DNA from: Archangium sp.
GTDB taxonomy: Bacteria; Myxococcota; Myxococcia; Myxococcales; Myxococcaceae
Assembly (NCBI GenBank): GCA_030681645.1
Contig: JAUXRX010000053.1
Span: forward strand, 1-64,000
DNA length: 64,000 nucleotides
Reading direction: 5' to 3'
Shown piece by piece: positions 46,902 through 56,068 of the stretch (position 1 is the first letter of the stretch; every line of letters begins with the position of its first letter). The notes under the pieces were generated by a model. It did not search any database and was not told the DNA's origin. It saw only the letters and a program-made list of their open reading frames with translations. Both the position numbers and the translations under genes were made by a program.

Positions 46902-49199
46902 ATGAGACGAGCGCACCTGGTTACGGCCCTCCTGTTGGCGGCCTGCAGCAGCAACCCCAACCCCGACGGAGGTGTCGGGGGTGGGGGCGGCGCAGGTGGA
47001 GGTGACGGCGGCGGAGCGGGCGGTGGCCAGGGCGGTGGTGGCGGCGGGGTGGCGGAGTGCGACAAGCCGGCGAACGAGGTGAAGCGCCAGCAGTTGCTCG
47101 CCTCGCAGCCGGCGCTCGAGGCGAAGAAGAAGGCGGTGCTCACCGTCGACGTCACGTTCGCGAGCGTGGCGGACGATCCCTCGACGACGTGCTCGGTGCA
47201 GCTGCGCTTCAAGGACAGCAACGGCAGCGGCACGCTCGACCTCTACGAAGACTGGCGGCAGACGCCGGCCGCCCGCGCCACCGACCTCCTCGCGAAGCTG
47301 AGCGTCGCGCAGAAGCTGGGGCTGATGGCGCACGGCCGGCTCACCGACGTGCCGGGCACCAACCCGGCGCCCTCGGCGGCGACGCTGGCGATGGTCGGCG
47401 CGCACCTGCGCTTCGGCCAGACCAGCGCCAACACCGCCACGGTGGCGGCGCGCGCCACCTGGGCCAACGCCCTCCAGGAAGCGTGTGAAGAGAGCGGGCC
47501 AGGCATTCCCTTCCTGCTCAGCTCGATGCCCGCGCACGCGGCGGGCAACGGCCGGGTGAAGGCCAGGCAGTTCTCGCAGTGGCCCAACGAGCTGAGCCTC
47601 GCTGCGTCGAATGACGCGGCGCTGGTCGAGGCCTTCGCCAAGGTGGTGTCGCAGGAATACCGGGCCATCGGCGTGCGCATGGCGCTCTCGGTGCCGGCGG
47701 ACCTCGCCACCGACCCACGCTGGTTCGACGGACAGTTCACCTTCGGTGAAGACAGCGCGGCGGTGAGCGGCTTCGTCGCTGCGTACGTGAAGGGGCTGCA
47801 GGGCGCCGCGCTCGGGCCCGAGAGCGTGGCCGCGGTGGTGGGCTCGTTCCCCGGGGCGGGCGCGGCGAAAGGTGGCCTCGACGCGCGCCTGGCGAAGGGC
47901 CGCTATCTCGCGTACCCGGGCAACGGCATCGACGCGCACCTCGCGCCTTTCCAACGCGCCATCGAAGGCAAGGTGGCGGGCGTGAGCACGGCGCTGGGCA
48001 TTCCCGAGGCCGGCGCGTGGACCGGCCTCTCGGGCGCGCTCGACGGCGCGACCCTCGAGCAGGTGAGCGCGTCGCTCAACGGCGCGCTGCTCACCGACGT
48101 GCTGCGCACCCGCTTCCAGCACGGCGGCCTGGTGCTGGCGCCGGCGAGCGTGCTCACCGACACCCCCTGGGGCGTGGAGTCGCTCAGCCGCGCCGCGCGC
48201 GTGGGCAAGGCCGCCGCCGCCGGGGTGGATCAGTTCCTCGGGCTCGACGACCCCGGCGCGCTCACCGAGGCGAAGACCGCCGGCCTCCTCAGCGACGCGC
48301 AGCTCGACGCGTCGGCGGGGCGGGCGCTCGCGCTCCTCTTCCAGTTGGGGCTGTTCGAAGACCCGTACGTCGACGCGGTGAAGGCGCCGCAGCTCACCAA
48401 CACCGACGCCGCCTACCGCGCCGGCCTCGACGCGATGAACAGGGGCCTCGTGCTGCTGGTGAACGCGACCAAGCCGTCGACCTTCCTCAACGGCGCCGGC
48501 GACGGCACCCAGACGGGCGACAAGGGCAACGCGGGCAACGGCACGCTCAAGGTGCTCCCCGCGCCTCCGGGTGAGCCCTACGTCTCGGCGGGCTGCGCCT
48601 ACTACATCATGGGCGACTTCGATCTCGACTACGTGCGCTCGGTGAGCGCGGGCTACGGCGAGCTCACCAACGACTCCACCAGCATCAAGGGCGTGCCGGT
48701 GTCCACCGCGGCCGAGCGCATCGCGCTGTCCGACTACGTCTTCATTCGCGTCGCGGCGCCCTTCACGAAGGACGCCGACAGCGGCGCGCTCAACCTGCCC
48801 ACGCCCTCGCTCGAGTACGCCGGGGCCGCCAACGCCGAGGAGCTCAACGACATCCTCGCCGCGAAGGCCGCCATCTCGGCGTGGACCGGGAGCCCCGCTT
48901 CGCAGACGCAGATCATCGTCTCGGTCGACGCCGGCCGGCTCCCGGTGGTCTCCGAGCTGCTGGCGCTGGGCGTGAGCGGGCTCTACGTGCAGTGGAACGG
49001 GGTGATGCCGGGCAACCAGTCTGCAGACAAGGTGATGCTCGACGTCGCCTTCGGCATCGCCCACGGCGTGGGCAAGCTGCCCGCGGGGCTGCCGCTCTCG
49101 AACGCGGCGGTGGAGGCGCAGCAGGAAGATCTCCCCGGTGACGGTCAGCACCCCGTCTTCATCAGGGGCTTCGGCCTCACCACGCCGAGGTTCGAATGA
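46902..49199 (+). CDS. Degenerate GH3-like lipoprotein, probable pseudoenzyme
   Basis: 765 residues; CGGAG precedes the ATG at 46902. MRRAHLVTALLLAAC carries the lipobox and a 30-residue Gly-rich linker follows. It is a diverged paralogue of the preceding gene, with the same opening (KDSNGSGTLDLYEDWRQ versus KDSNGNGALDVYEDWRL). The conserved K-H before FPGAG is replaced by G-S (VGSFPGAGAAKGG), and the nucleophile position, aligned through WGVESL, is Pro414. No downstream Asp replaces it. It is probably inactive and may bind glycan or support the active paralogues. Its stop overlaps the next start (ATGA), so it is made in fixed ratio with the third GH3. Confidence 0.85.
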   Translation: MRRAHLVTALLLAACSSNPNPDGGVGGGGGAGGGDGGGAGGGQGGGGGGVAECDKPANEVKRQQLLASQPALEAKKKAVLTVDVTFASVADDPSTTCSVQLRFKDSNGSGTLDLYEDWRQTPAARATDLLAKLSVAQKLGLMAHGRLTDVPGTNPAPSAATLAMVGAHLRFGQTSANTATVAARATWANALQEACEESGPGIPFLLSSMPAHAAGNGRVKARQFSQWPNELSLAASNDAALVEAFAKVVSQEYRAIGVRMALSVPADLATDPRWFDGQFTFGEDSAAVSGFVAAYVKGLQGAALGPESVAAVVGSFPGAGAAKGGLDARLAKGRYLAYPGNGIDAHLAPFQRAIEGKVAGVSTALGIPEAGAWTGLSGALDGATLEQVSASLNGALLTDVLRTRFQHGGLVLAPASVLTDTPWGVESLSRAARVGKAAAAGVDQFLGLDDPGALTEAKTAGLLSDAQLDASAGRALALLFQLGLFEDPYVDAVKAPQLTNTDAAYRAGLDAMNRGLVLLVNATKPSTFLNGAGDGTQTGDKGNAGNGTLKVLPAPPGEPYVSAGCAYYIMGDFDLDYVRSVSAGYGELTNDSTSIKGVPVSTAAERIALSDYVFIRVAAPFTKDADSGALNLPTPSLEYAGAANAEELNDILAAKAAISAWTGSPASQTQIIVSVDAGRLPVVSELLALGVSGLYVQWNGVMPGNQSADKVMLDVAFGIAHGVGKLPAGLPLSNAAVEAQQEDLPGDGQHPVFIRGFGLTTPRFE

Positions 49200-51469
49200 C
49201 GCGCGCTCGACTCTTCGTCTGGGCGCTCGGGTTGGCCGGGTTTGGCTGCTCGAGCTGTTCGACGAACTCCAACGGTGACGGAGGAGAGCGGTGCGACCCG
49301 CTGATCGAGCGCGCCCACCTCGACTGCAGCTCGCCCGAGGTGTTGAGGGCGCAGCAGCTGATGCGCTCGATGTCGCTCGACGAGAAGGTGCAGCAGATGA
49401 GCGGGCCGCCGTACAACCCGAACAACTTCTTCGACCAGGAGCGCAACGAGCGGCTCAAGATCCCCGGGCTGCTGTACCTCGACGGGCCCCGGGGGGCGCG
49501 CTGGTACAACAGCGACTACGGCACCACGGTGTTCCCGGTGGCGGCGGCCCGCGCCTCGACGTGGAACGTCGACCTCGAGCGGCGGGTGGGCCGGGCGGTG
49601 GCCCGCGAGATGCGCGCCCTGGGCCGGCACGTGCTGCTCGCGCCCACCATCAACCAGGTCTCGCACCCACGCTGGGGCCGCGCGCAGGAGAGCTACGGAG
49701 AAGACGCGTTCCTCCTCGGTGAGCTGGGCGCGGCCTTCATCGAGGGCGCGCAGCACGACCCCACGGTCGCGTTCGAAGGCGAGCCCGCGGAAGAGACGTA
49801 CCGCATCCAGGCGTGCGTGAAGCACTTCGCGGCCAACAACATCGAAGACACGCGCATCTACGTGAACGCGGTGCTCGACGAGCGCACCCTGCGCGAGGTC
49901 TACCTCCCTCACTTCAAGCGCGCGGTCGAGGCAGGGGTCTCGTGCGTGATGACCTCGTACAACCGCGTGAACGGCAGCTACAGCGGGTTCTCGAAAGACC
50001 TGGTGCGCGGCATCTTGAAGGACGAGTGGGGCTATTCCGGGTACGTCATCACCGACTGGTTCGCCAGGGGCCAGACGCTCACCTCGCCCGCGGCCGGTCT
50101 CGACGTCGAGATGCCCTTCAGCTCGGGCGCCTTCCCCAGCCAGTTCGACAGCGCCTACTTCTACGGCCGCCAGCTCAGCAGCGCGGTCACCGCGGGCCAG
50201 GTGAAGGAAGACCTCATCGACGAGTCGGTGCTCCGCATTCTCTACGCGAAGGTGCACAACGGGCTGCTCGAGCACCCGGTGGACTGGAAGCCGTACCTCA
50301 CCAAGTCTGACGCGGCGCAGGCGCTCGCGCTCGAGACGGCGCGGCAGGGCATCGTGCTCTTGAAGAACGGGCCGACCCGCGCGCTGGCCGACGACGTGCT
50401 CCCGCTCGATCGCCACGTGATGACGAAGGTGGCGGTGGTGGGCAAGTTCGCCAACAGCGAGAACATGGGCGACAAGGGCAGCAGCGACGCGAAGGTCGTC
50501 GACGGCTCGCTGGTGATCACGCCCTTCGAGGGCATCGCCGCGGTGTTCGAGGGCGACGGCGCCACGGTGACCGCCTACCAGGACGTCGCGGGCAACGAGG
50601 CCGCCATCGGCGGCGCAGACCTGGTGGTGGTGGTGGGCGCGTACTTCTACGCAGACCTCGCGCGCAGCAGCAGCGGCGAGGAAGGCGAGTGGAAGGACCG
50701 GGCGAGCCTGCAGTTGCCGCAGCGCGATCTCTCGAACATCGCCGGCGCGGTGGCGCTCAAGGCGGCGCGCCCGGCGATGAAGGTGGTGGTGGTGCTCAAG
50801 AGCGGCGGCGCGGTGGTGGTGTCCGACTGGGTGGCCGGCGTCGATGCGGTGGTGATGGCCTGGTACGCGGGCATGAAGGAAGGCACCGCGCTCGCGGAGA
50901 TCCTCTTCGGCGACGTGAACCCCAGCGGCAAGCTGTGCCAGTCGGTGCCGGTGCGGGAGAGCGATCTCCCCGCGTTCCTCAACGCCGTCACCGGCGACGT
51001 GCCCTACGACTACTTCCACGGCTACCGCTGGCTGGAGAAGCAGGGCGTCGCGCCGCAGTACGCCTTCGGCTTCGGGCTCAGCTTCACCAGCTTCGAGTAC
51101 GCGAACCTGCGGCTCGAGAGCGCGGCCATCGGGGCTGACGGCACGCTGCGCGCGTCGATCGACGTGAAGAACACCGGCCCGCGCAAGGGCAGCGAGGTGG
51201 TGCAGCTCTACGTGGGGTACGCGGGCACCTCGGTGTCCGATGACTGGGGACGCCCGGTGAAGGAGCTGAAGGCCTTCGCCCGCCTCGACGACCTCGCGCC
51301 CGGAGAGACCCGCACCGCGACGCTCACCGTCGACGCCAACGACCTCGCGTACTGGGACGTGGCGAGCCGGCAGCCCGTCGTCGAGCGCATGACCTACCAG
51401 CTGTCCGTGGGGCCTTCGTCGGACTCCACCGACCCCAACATGAGGACGACCACCTTCGAGGTGCAGTGA
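49196..51469 (+). CDS. bglX: GH3 beta-glucosidase, lipoprotein
   Basis: 757 residues, MTRARLFVWALGLAGFGC being a signal peptide with a lipobox-like end. This is a canonical GH3 beta-glucosidase: N-terminal barrel with 'LYLDGPRGAR', 'RAQESYGEDAFLLGELGAAF', 'CVKHFAANN', 'MTSYNRVNG', and the nucleophile Asp287 in YVITDWFARG. The C-terminal sandwich (GIVLLKNGPTRALADDVLPL, VVGKFANSENMGDKGSS) and a FnIII-like domain (VQLYVGYAG, KELKAFARLDDLAPGE) follow, with 'YAFGFGLSFTSFEY' between. It should hydrolyse cello- or laminari-oligosaccharides to glucose. The gene symbol is by family likeness only. It is directly followed by the PTS genes. Confidence 0.92.
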   Translation: MTRARLFVWALGLAGFGCSSCSTNSNGDGGERCDPLIERAHLDCSSPEVLRAQQLMRSMSLDEKVQQMSGPPYNPNNFFDQERNERLKIPGLLYLDGPRGARWYNSDYGTTVFPVAAARASTWNVDLERRVGRAVAREMRALGRHVLLAPTINQVSHPRWGRAQESYGEDAFLLGELGAAFIEGAQHDPTVAFEGEPAEETYRIQACVKHFAANNIEDTRIYVNAVLDERTLREVYLPHFKRAVEAGVSCVMTSYNRVNGSYSGFSKDLVRGILKDEWGYSGYVITDWFARGQTLTSPAAGLDVEMPFSSGAFPSQFDSAYFYGRQLSSAVTAGQVKEDLIDESVLRILYAKVHNGLLEHPVDWKPYLTKSDAAQALALETARQGIVLLKNGPTRALADDVLPLDRHVMTKVAVVGKFANSENMGDKGSSDAKVVDGSLVITPFEGIAAVFEGDGATVTAYQDVAGNEAAIGGADLVVVVGAYFYADLARSSSGEEGEWKDRASLQLPQRDLSNIAGAVALKAARPAMKVVVVLKSGGAVVVSDWVAGVDAVVMAWYAGMKEGTALAEILFGDVNPSGKLCQSVPVRESDLPAFLNAVTGDVPYDYFHGYRWLEKQGVAPQYAFGFGLSFTSFEYANLRLESAAIGADGTLRASIDVKNTGPRKGSEVVQLYVGYAGTSVSDDWGRPVKELKAFARLDDLAPGETRTATLTVDANDLAYWDVASRQPVVERMTYQLSVGPSSDSTDPNMRTTTFEVQ

Positions 51470-51505
51470 GGCAGGACCACCAACACGAGTTGGAGTGAGG
51501 ACGTC

Positions 51506-54076
51506 ATGGACCTGCTTGCTCCGCTCTCGGGTGTCACGGTGTCGCTGGCGGCGGTGCCTGACGAGGTCTTCGCGCGCAGGCTGGCGGGTGACGGCGTGGC
51601 CGTCGACCCCACCTCGAGCGAGGTGGCCGCGCCCTTCGCCGGCAAGGTGACGCAGCTTCACCGCGCGCATCACGCGGTGGCCATCACCTCGCCTGACGGC
51701 GTCGAGGTGCTGGTGCACGTCGGCCTCGACACCGTGCGGCTCGGGGGCAAACACTTCACCGCCCTGGTCGCGCTCGGAGACGAGGTGCGGGCGGGGCAGG
51801 CGTTGCTGCGCTTCGACGCCGACGCGGTGGCGCGCGAGGCCCGCAGCCTGGTGACGGTGATGGTGCTGACCAACCAGCCGCCCGACGAGCAGATCACCGT
51901 GTCGGCGCCGAAGCGGGTCGAGGCGGGCGTGACGGTGATGCTCAGCGTGCCGCACCGGGTGGCCCATGGCCCTCCGGCGACGCACGTGGTGCCGCTGCGC
52001 TCGGCGCCCATCACCCTGCCCAACCCCGATGGCCTGCACGCCCGGCCCGCGGCGGTGCTGGCGCGCCAGGCCCGGCAGTTCGCCTCGTCGGTGCGCGTGC
52101 TGCGGGGCGAAGCGGGGGCCGACGCGAAGTCGGTGGTGAGCCTGATGGGCCTGGCGACGCGGCAGGGAGATCAGGTCGTCCTCGAAGCGAGTGGACCTGA
52201 CGCCGCCGAGGCGCTCGCTGCGCTCACGGTGCTGGTGCGTGAAGGCTCGGGCGAGGCGGCGCTCGTCAAGCCCAGCGGCCCGGACGTGGTCCAACCGTTC
52301 ACTCCGGGCTCCCCGTCCAGCCCGAGCTCCCCGTTCACCGCGAGCGGAGTCGAGGGGGTGACCCGCCTGTCCGGGGTCGCGGCCGCGCCGGGCCTCGCGG
52401 TGGGGCGGGTGGTGCAGCTGCGCGGGGCGGCGTTGGCCGTCGCCGAGCGCGGCGGCCTGCCCGAGGAAGAGCGCGCGCTGCTCACCACGCAGTTGCGCGA
52501 AGCGGCGCTGCAGCTCGAGGGGCTCGCGCGTGAGGCGGGGCCTTCCACGCGCGCGGACCTGTTGCGGGTGCAGCGGGAGCTGCTGGAAGACCCCGAGCTG
52601 CTCGCCCGCGCCCGCGCGGGCCTCGACGAAGGAAAGAGCGCGGCCTTCTCGTGGCAGCAGGCGTACGCCGCGCAAGCGGACCAGCTCTCGAAGCTCCCGG
52701 TGCCGCTGCTGCGGGAGCGCGCCGTCGACGTGCGCGACGTCGGTGAGCGGGTGCTCAAGCTGCTCACGGGGCTGGCGCCGCCCGCGCCCGAGCTGCCGAA
52801 CGACGCCATCGTCATCGCCGAGGAGGTGACGCCCTCGCAGCTCACGTCCTTCCCGGTGTCGAGGCTGAAGGGCCTGGTGACGGTCACCGGCAGCCCCACC
52901 AGCCACGTGGCGATCCTCGCCCGGGGCATGGGCGTGCCGACGGTGTGTGGCATCGGCGCCGCGGCGCTCGCGCTGCCCGACGGACTCGAGGTGGTCATCG
53001 ACGGCACCCGGGGTGAGCTCGCCCACGCTCCCGACGCGAGCGACCTGGCTGCGCGCGCGCGCCTCGAGGAGCAGATCACCCGGCATCACGCCGAGCGCGC
53101 GAAGGAGCGGGCCGCGGCCTTCACCGTGGGGCAGACGCGCGAAGGCCACCGCGTGGGCGTGGTGGCCAACATTCGCAACCTCGACGACGCGCGCGAGGCG
53201 ATGGCCGCCGGGGCGGAAGGCGTGGGCCTGTTGCGCTCGGAGTTCCTCTTCTTCGAGCGCGACACGCTGCCCACCGAAGACGAGCAGGCCGAGGTGTACC
53301 GCGCCATCGCGCAGGCAGTGGGGAAGGACAGGCCCCTGGTCATCCGCACGCTCGACGTGGGCGGGGACAAGCCGCTGCCGTACCTCCCGCTCCCGAAGGA
53401 GGGGAACCCGTTCCTGGGGGTGCGCGGCCTTCGGGTGAGCCTCGATCGCCCTGACCTGTTCCGGGCGCAGCTGCGGGCCATTCTGCGCGCAGCCGAGCTC
53501 ACGGACCTCTACGTGATGTTCCCCATGGTGGCCGGGCTCGACGAGCTGCGCGCCGCGCGCCGCCTGCTCGAGGAGGAGCGTCACGGAGAGAAGCTGCACG
53601 TGGGCATCATGATCGAAGTGCCCTCGGCGGTGGCGCTGGCCGACCTGCTGTCGCGCGAGGTCGACTTCTTCTCCATCGGGACGAACGACCTCACGCAGTA
53701 CACGCTGGCGATGGATCGCGGGCACCCGCTGCTGGCGAAGCGGGCCGACGCCCTGCACCCGGCGGTGCTGCGGATGATCTCCATGACCGCGAAGGGCGCG
53801 CGCGATCGCCCGGTGCACCTCTGCGGCGGGCTCGCGTCGGACCCGCTCGCGGTGCCGCTGCTGGTGGGCCTGGGGGTGACGGAGCTGTCGGTGAGCATTC
53901 CCGCGGTGGGCGCGGTGAAGGCGGCGTTGGCGAAGTGGTCGTTCGGCGAGTGCGAGGCGCTGGCGCAGGAAGCGCTGACGCTGGGCACCACCGCCGAGGT
54001 GCGGGCCCTGCTCGCGAGCCGTCAGCCCGGAGGCCCCACCACCACGCGGCACCTGCGTTCGGCGGGAGGAAGGTGA
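51506..54076 (+). CDS. Fused PTS protein: EIIA(Glc)-HPr-EI
   Basis: 856 residues. Residues 1-145 are an EIIA of the glucose class with phospho-His71 in VHVGLDT. Residues about 165-250 are HPr with His178 in GLHARPAA. Residues about 285-850 are enzyme I with His467 in GSPTSHVAILARGMGVP and the C-terminal PEP-binding part (EFLFFERDTLPTEDEQ, RTLDVGGDK, HLCGGLASDP). The order matches fused PTS proteins such as NagF. It takes phosphate from PEP and passes it to the EIICB encoded next. The linker between HPr and EI (SPSSPSSPFTASGVEG) is partly encoded by a short interspersed repeat. It starts 36 bases after bglX. Confidence 0.93.
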   Translation: MDLLAPLSGVTVSLAAVPDEVFARRLAGDGVAVDPTSSEVAAPFAGKVTQLHRAHHAVAITSPDGVEVLVHVGLDTVRLGGKHFTALVALGDEVRAGQALLRFDADAVAREARSLVTVMVLTNQPPDEQITVSAPKRVEAGVTVMLSVPHRVAHGPPATHVVPLRSAPITLPNPDGLHARPAAVLARQARQFASSVRVLRGEAGADAKSVVSLMGLATRQGDQVVLEASGPDAAEALAALTVLVREGSGEAALVKPSGPDVVQPFTPGSPSSPSSPFTASGVEGVTRLSGVAAAPGLAVGRVVQLRGAALAVAERGGLPEEERALLTTQLREAALQLEGLAREAGPSTRADLLRVQRELLEDPELLARARAGLDEGKSAAFSWQQAYAAQADQLSKLPVPLLRERAVDVRDVGERVLKLLTGLAPPAPELPNDAIVIAEEVTPSQLTSFPVSRLKGLVTVTGSPTSHVAILARGMGVPTVCGIGAAALALPDGLEVVIDGTRGELAHAPDASDLAARARLEEQITRHHAERAKERAAAFTVGQTREGHRVGVVANIRNLDDAREAMAAGAEGVGLLRSEFLFFERDTLPTEDEQAEVYRAIAQAVGKDRPLVIRTLDVGGDKPLPYLPLPKEGNPFLGVRGLRVSLDRPDLFRAQLRAILRAAELTDLYVMFPMVAGLDELRAARRLLEEERHGEKLHVGIMIEVPSAVALADLLSREVDFFSIGTNDLTQYTLAMDRGHPLLAKRADALHPAVLRMISMTAKGARDRPVHLCGGLASDPLAVPLLVGLGVTELSVSIPAVGAVKAALAKWSFGECEALAQEALTLGTTAEVRALLASRQPGGPTTTRHLRSAGGR
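52332..52358. repeat. Short interspersed repeat inside the HPr-EI linker
   Basis: CGTTCACCGCGAGCGGAGTC followed by GAGGGGG matches the intergenic copy at 4212-4236 almost exactly. It is translated as part of SPFTASGVEGV. Confidence 0.65.
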
Positions 54077-54081
54077 CGGTC

Positions 54082-55767
54082 ATGTTCAAGGGCTCGTTCT
54101 CGTTCCTGCAGAAGATCGGCAAGGCCTTGATGGTGCCGGTGGCGGTGTTGCCGGTGGCGGGTCTGCTGCTGGGCATCGGCGCGGCGAACTTCGGCTGGAT
54201 GCCGGGGGTGGTGTCCGCGCTCATGCGTGAGTCGGGCAACGTCATCTTCGCCAACATGGGGCTGCTCTTCGCGGTGGCCGTGGGCCTGGGCTTCACCCAC
54301 AACGACGGCGTGGCGGCGATCGCCGCGACCATCAGCTACGTGGTGACGGTGGCGACGCTGGGCGTGATGGCGAAGGTGCTCGGCGTCGAGACCACCACCG
54401 TGATGGGCATCGCCTCGGTGCAGACGGGCGTGTTCGGCGGAATTCTCGCGGGCGCGCTGGCCGCGATGATGTTCAACCGGTTCTACAAGATCTCGCTCCC
54501 GCCCTGGCTCGGCTTCTTCGCGGGCAAACGGTTCGTGCCCATCGTCACCGCGTTGGCGGCGATCGCGCTGGGGCTGGCGCTGGCGGTGGTGTGGCCTCCG
54601 GTGCAGCGGGGCATCAACAGCTTCTCGCACTGGGCGGCGGTGAGCGATCCCCGCCTGGCCGCGACGCTGTACGGCTTCGTCGAGCGGCTGCTGGTGCCGT
54701 TCGGGCTGCACCACATCTGGAACGCGCCGTTCTTCTACGAGATCGGCACCTTCACCGACGCCACCGGCCAGGTGGTGCACGGCGACATTCAGCGCTACTT
54801 CGCCGGCGATCCGACGGCGGGGATTCTGAGCGGCTCGTTCCTGTTCAAGATCTTCGGGCTGCCCGCGGCGGCGATCGCGATGTGGCGCGAGGCGCCCAAG
54901 GAGAAGCGGGCGACGGTGGGCGGCATCATGCTCTCGGCCGCGCTCACCTCGGCGGTCACCGGCATCACCGAGCCCATCGAGTTCGCCTTCCTCTTCGTGG
55001 CCCCGGCGCTCTACCTGCTGCACGCGCTGCTGGCGGCGTCGGCGCAGTTCGTGATGACCACGCTCGGCGCGCACATGGGCTTCACCTTCTCGCAGGGCGG
55101 CATCGACTTCGTGCTGTTCAACGTCTTGAACCCGCATTCCCAGCGCTGGTGGCTGGTGCTGGTGCTGGGGCCGCTCTACGCGCTCATCTATTACTTCACG
55201 TTCCGCGCGGCGATCCGCTGGTTCCACTTGAAGACGATGGGTTGGGAGCCCGAAGAAGCCCACGCTCACGGCGCCGCCGTCGCGCCGGGCGGGAAGGGTG
55301 AGGCGCTGGTGCTGGCCTTCGGCGGTCGGGACAACCTCGAGGTGCTCGACGCGTGCGTGACGCGGCTGCGGGTGACGGTGAAGGACCCGGGCCGGGTCGA
55401 TCAGCCGCGGCTCAAGGACCTCGGCGCGGCCGGCGTGATGGTGGTGGGCAACGGCGTGCAGGCGGTGTTCGGCCCGCTGTCCGAGAACCTGAAGACCGAG
55501 ATGGAGGAGTTCCTCGAGAAGTCCGCGCCCGCCATCGACCCGAAGGCGCTGCTGCCCTCGCTGGGTGGACGCGAGAACGTGCGCGCCGTCGAGTCAGTGG
55601 CGATCACCCGGGTGCGGGTCGAGCTGGCCGACGGGGGGCGGGTTGATGAGCGTGGGCTCGAAGCGGCCGGAGTGCAGGCGGTGATGCGGGCGGGTGAGCG
55701 GGTGATTCACCTGATCGTCGGAGACGCCGCGCCTGCCCTCGCCGCGGCCCTGAAGGAGCGGCCCTGA
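54082..55767 (+). CDS. ptsG: Glucose-type PTS permease EIICB with a duplicated EIIB domain
   Basis: 561 residues from the ATG at 54082 (GGAGGAA lies 11 bases upstream; a GTG at 54073 is possible). The membrane EIIC part has about ten hydrophobic segments and PtsG-type motifs: 'FGLHHIWNAPFF', 'GDIQRYFAGDPTAGILSG', 'FGLPAAAIAMW', 'TGITEPIEFAFLF'. EIIB follows with phospho-Cys425 in LDACVTRLRV and 'GNGVQAVFGPLSENLKTEM'. A second EIIB-like domain (about residues 485-555) has VAITRVRV where the Cys should be, so it cannot be phosphorylated there. The substrate is most likely glucose; N-acetylglucosamine is less likely. It lies 5 bases after the EIIA-HPr-EI gene. Confidence 0.88.
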   Translation: MFKGSFSFLQKIGKALMVPVAVLPVAGLLLGIGAANFGWMPGVVSALMRESGNVIFANMGLLFAVAVGLGFTHNDGVAAIAATISYVVTVATLGVMAKVLGVETTTVMGIASVQTGVFGGILAGALAAMMFNRFYKISLPPWLGFFAGKRFVPIVTALAAIALGLALAVVWPPVQRGINSFSHWAAVSDPRLAATLYGFVERLLVPFGLHHIWNAPFFYEIGTFTDATGQVVHGDIQRYFAGDPTAGILSGSFLFKIFGLPAAAIAMWREAPKEKRATVGGIMLSAALTSAVTGITEPIEFAFLFVAPALYLLHALLAASAQFVMTTLGAHMGFTFSQGGIDFVLFNVLNPHSQRWWLVLVLGPLYALIYYFTFRAAIRWFHLKTMGWEPEEAHAHGAAVAPGGKGEALVLAFGGRDNLEVLDACVTRLRVTVKDPGRVDQPRLKDLGAAGVMVVGNGVQAVFGPLSENLKTEMEEFLEKSAPAIDPKALLPSLGGRENVRAVESVAITRVRVELADGGRVDERGLEAAGVQAVMRAGERVIHLIVGDAAPALAAALKERP

Positions 55768-55861
55768 CGCCCCGCCTGATCGCTCAGGTGGCGCTGCGGG
55801 CTGGGGTGGTTACGACAGAGCCACTCCGTCGCTCCTGGCGGATCAGAAAGCAGAGCAGCAG

Positions 55862-56068
55862 ATGGCGACCGGAACAGTGAAGTGGTTCAACGACGCGAAG
55901 GGCTTCGGGTTCATCACGCAGGACGGCGGGGGCGACGATGTCTTCTGTCACCACACGGCGATCACCGCAGAGGGCTTCCGCTCGCTGCAGGAAGGCCAGA
56001 AGGTGGAGTTCGAGGTGAAGCAGGGCCCCAAGGGGCTCCAGGCCGCGAACGTGAAGATCCTCAGCTGA
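55862..56068 (+). CDS. Cold-shock-domain protein
   Basis: 68 residues, a single OB-fold cold-shock domain. RNP1 KGFGFI is normal; RNP2 is DVFCHH rather than the common VFVHF/Y. The N-terminal MATGTVKWFNDAKGFGF and the end GLQAANVKI are typical. It binds single-stranded RNA or DNA and acts as an RNA chaperone. It overlaps the converging glyoxalase gene by 8 bases at its 3' end. Confidence 0.95.
   Translation: MATGTVKWFNDAKGFGFITQDGGGDDVFCHHTAITAEGFRSLQEGQKVEFEVKQGPKGLQAANVKILS

Noticed and set aside
46902..49199. Pseudogene status for the degenerate GH3
   Set aside because: The frame is intact, has a signal peptide, lipobox and Shine-Dalgarno, and is coupled to the next gene, so a pseudoenzyme is a better description.
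44268..54052. Antisense open frames of about 1600 codons opposite the GH3 and PTS genes
   Set aside because: Same high-GC shadow effect; no signal, motifs or ribosome binding site, whereas the plus-strand products are unmistakable.
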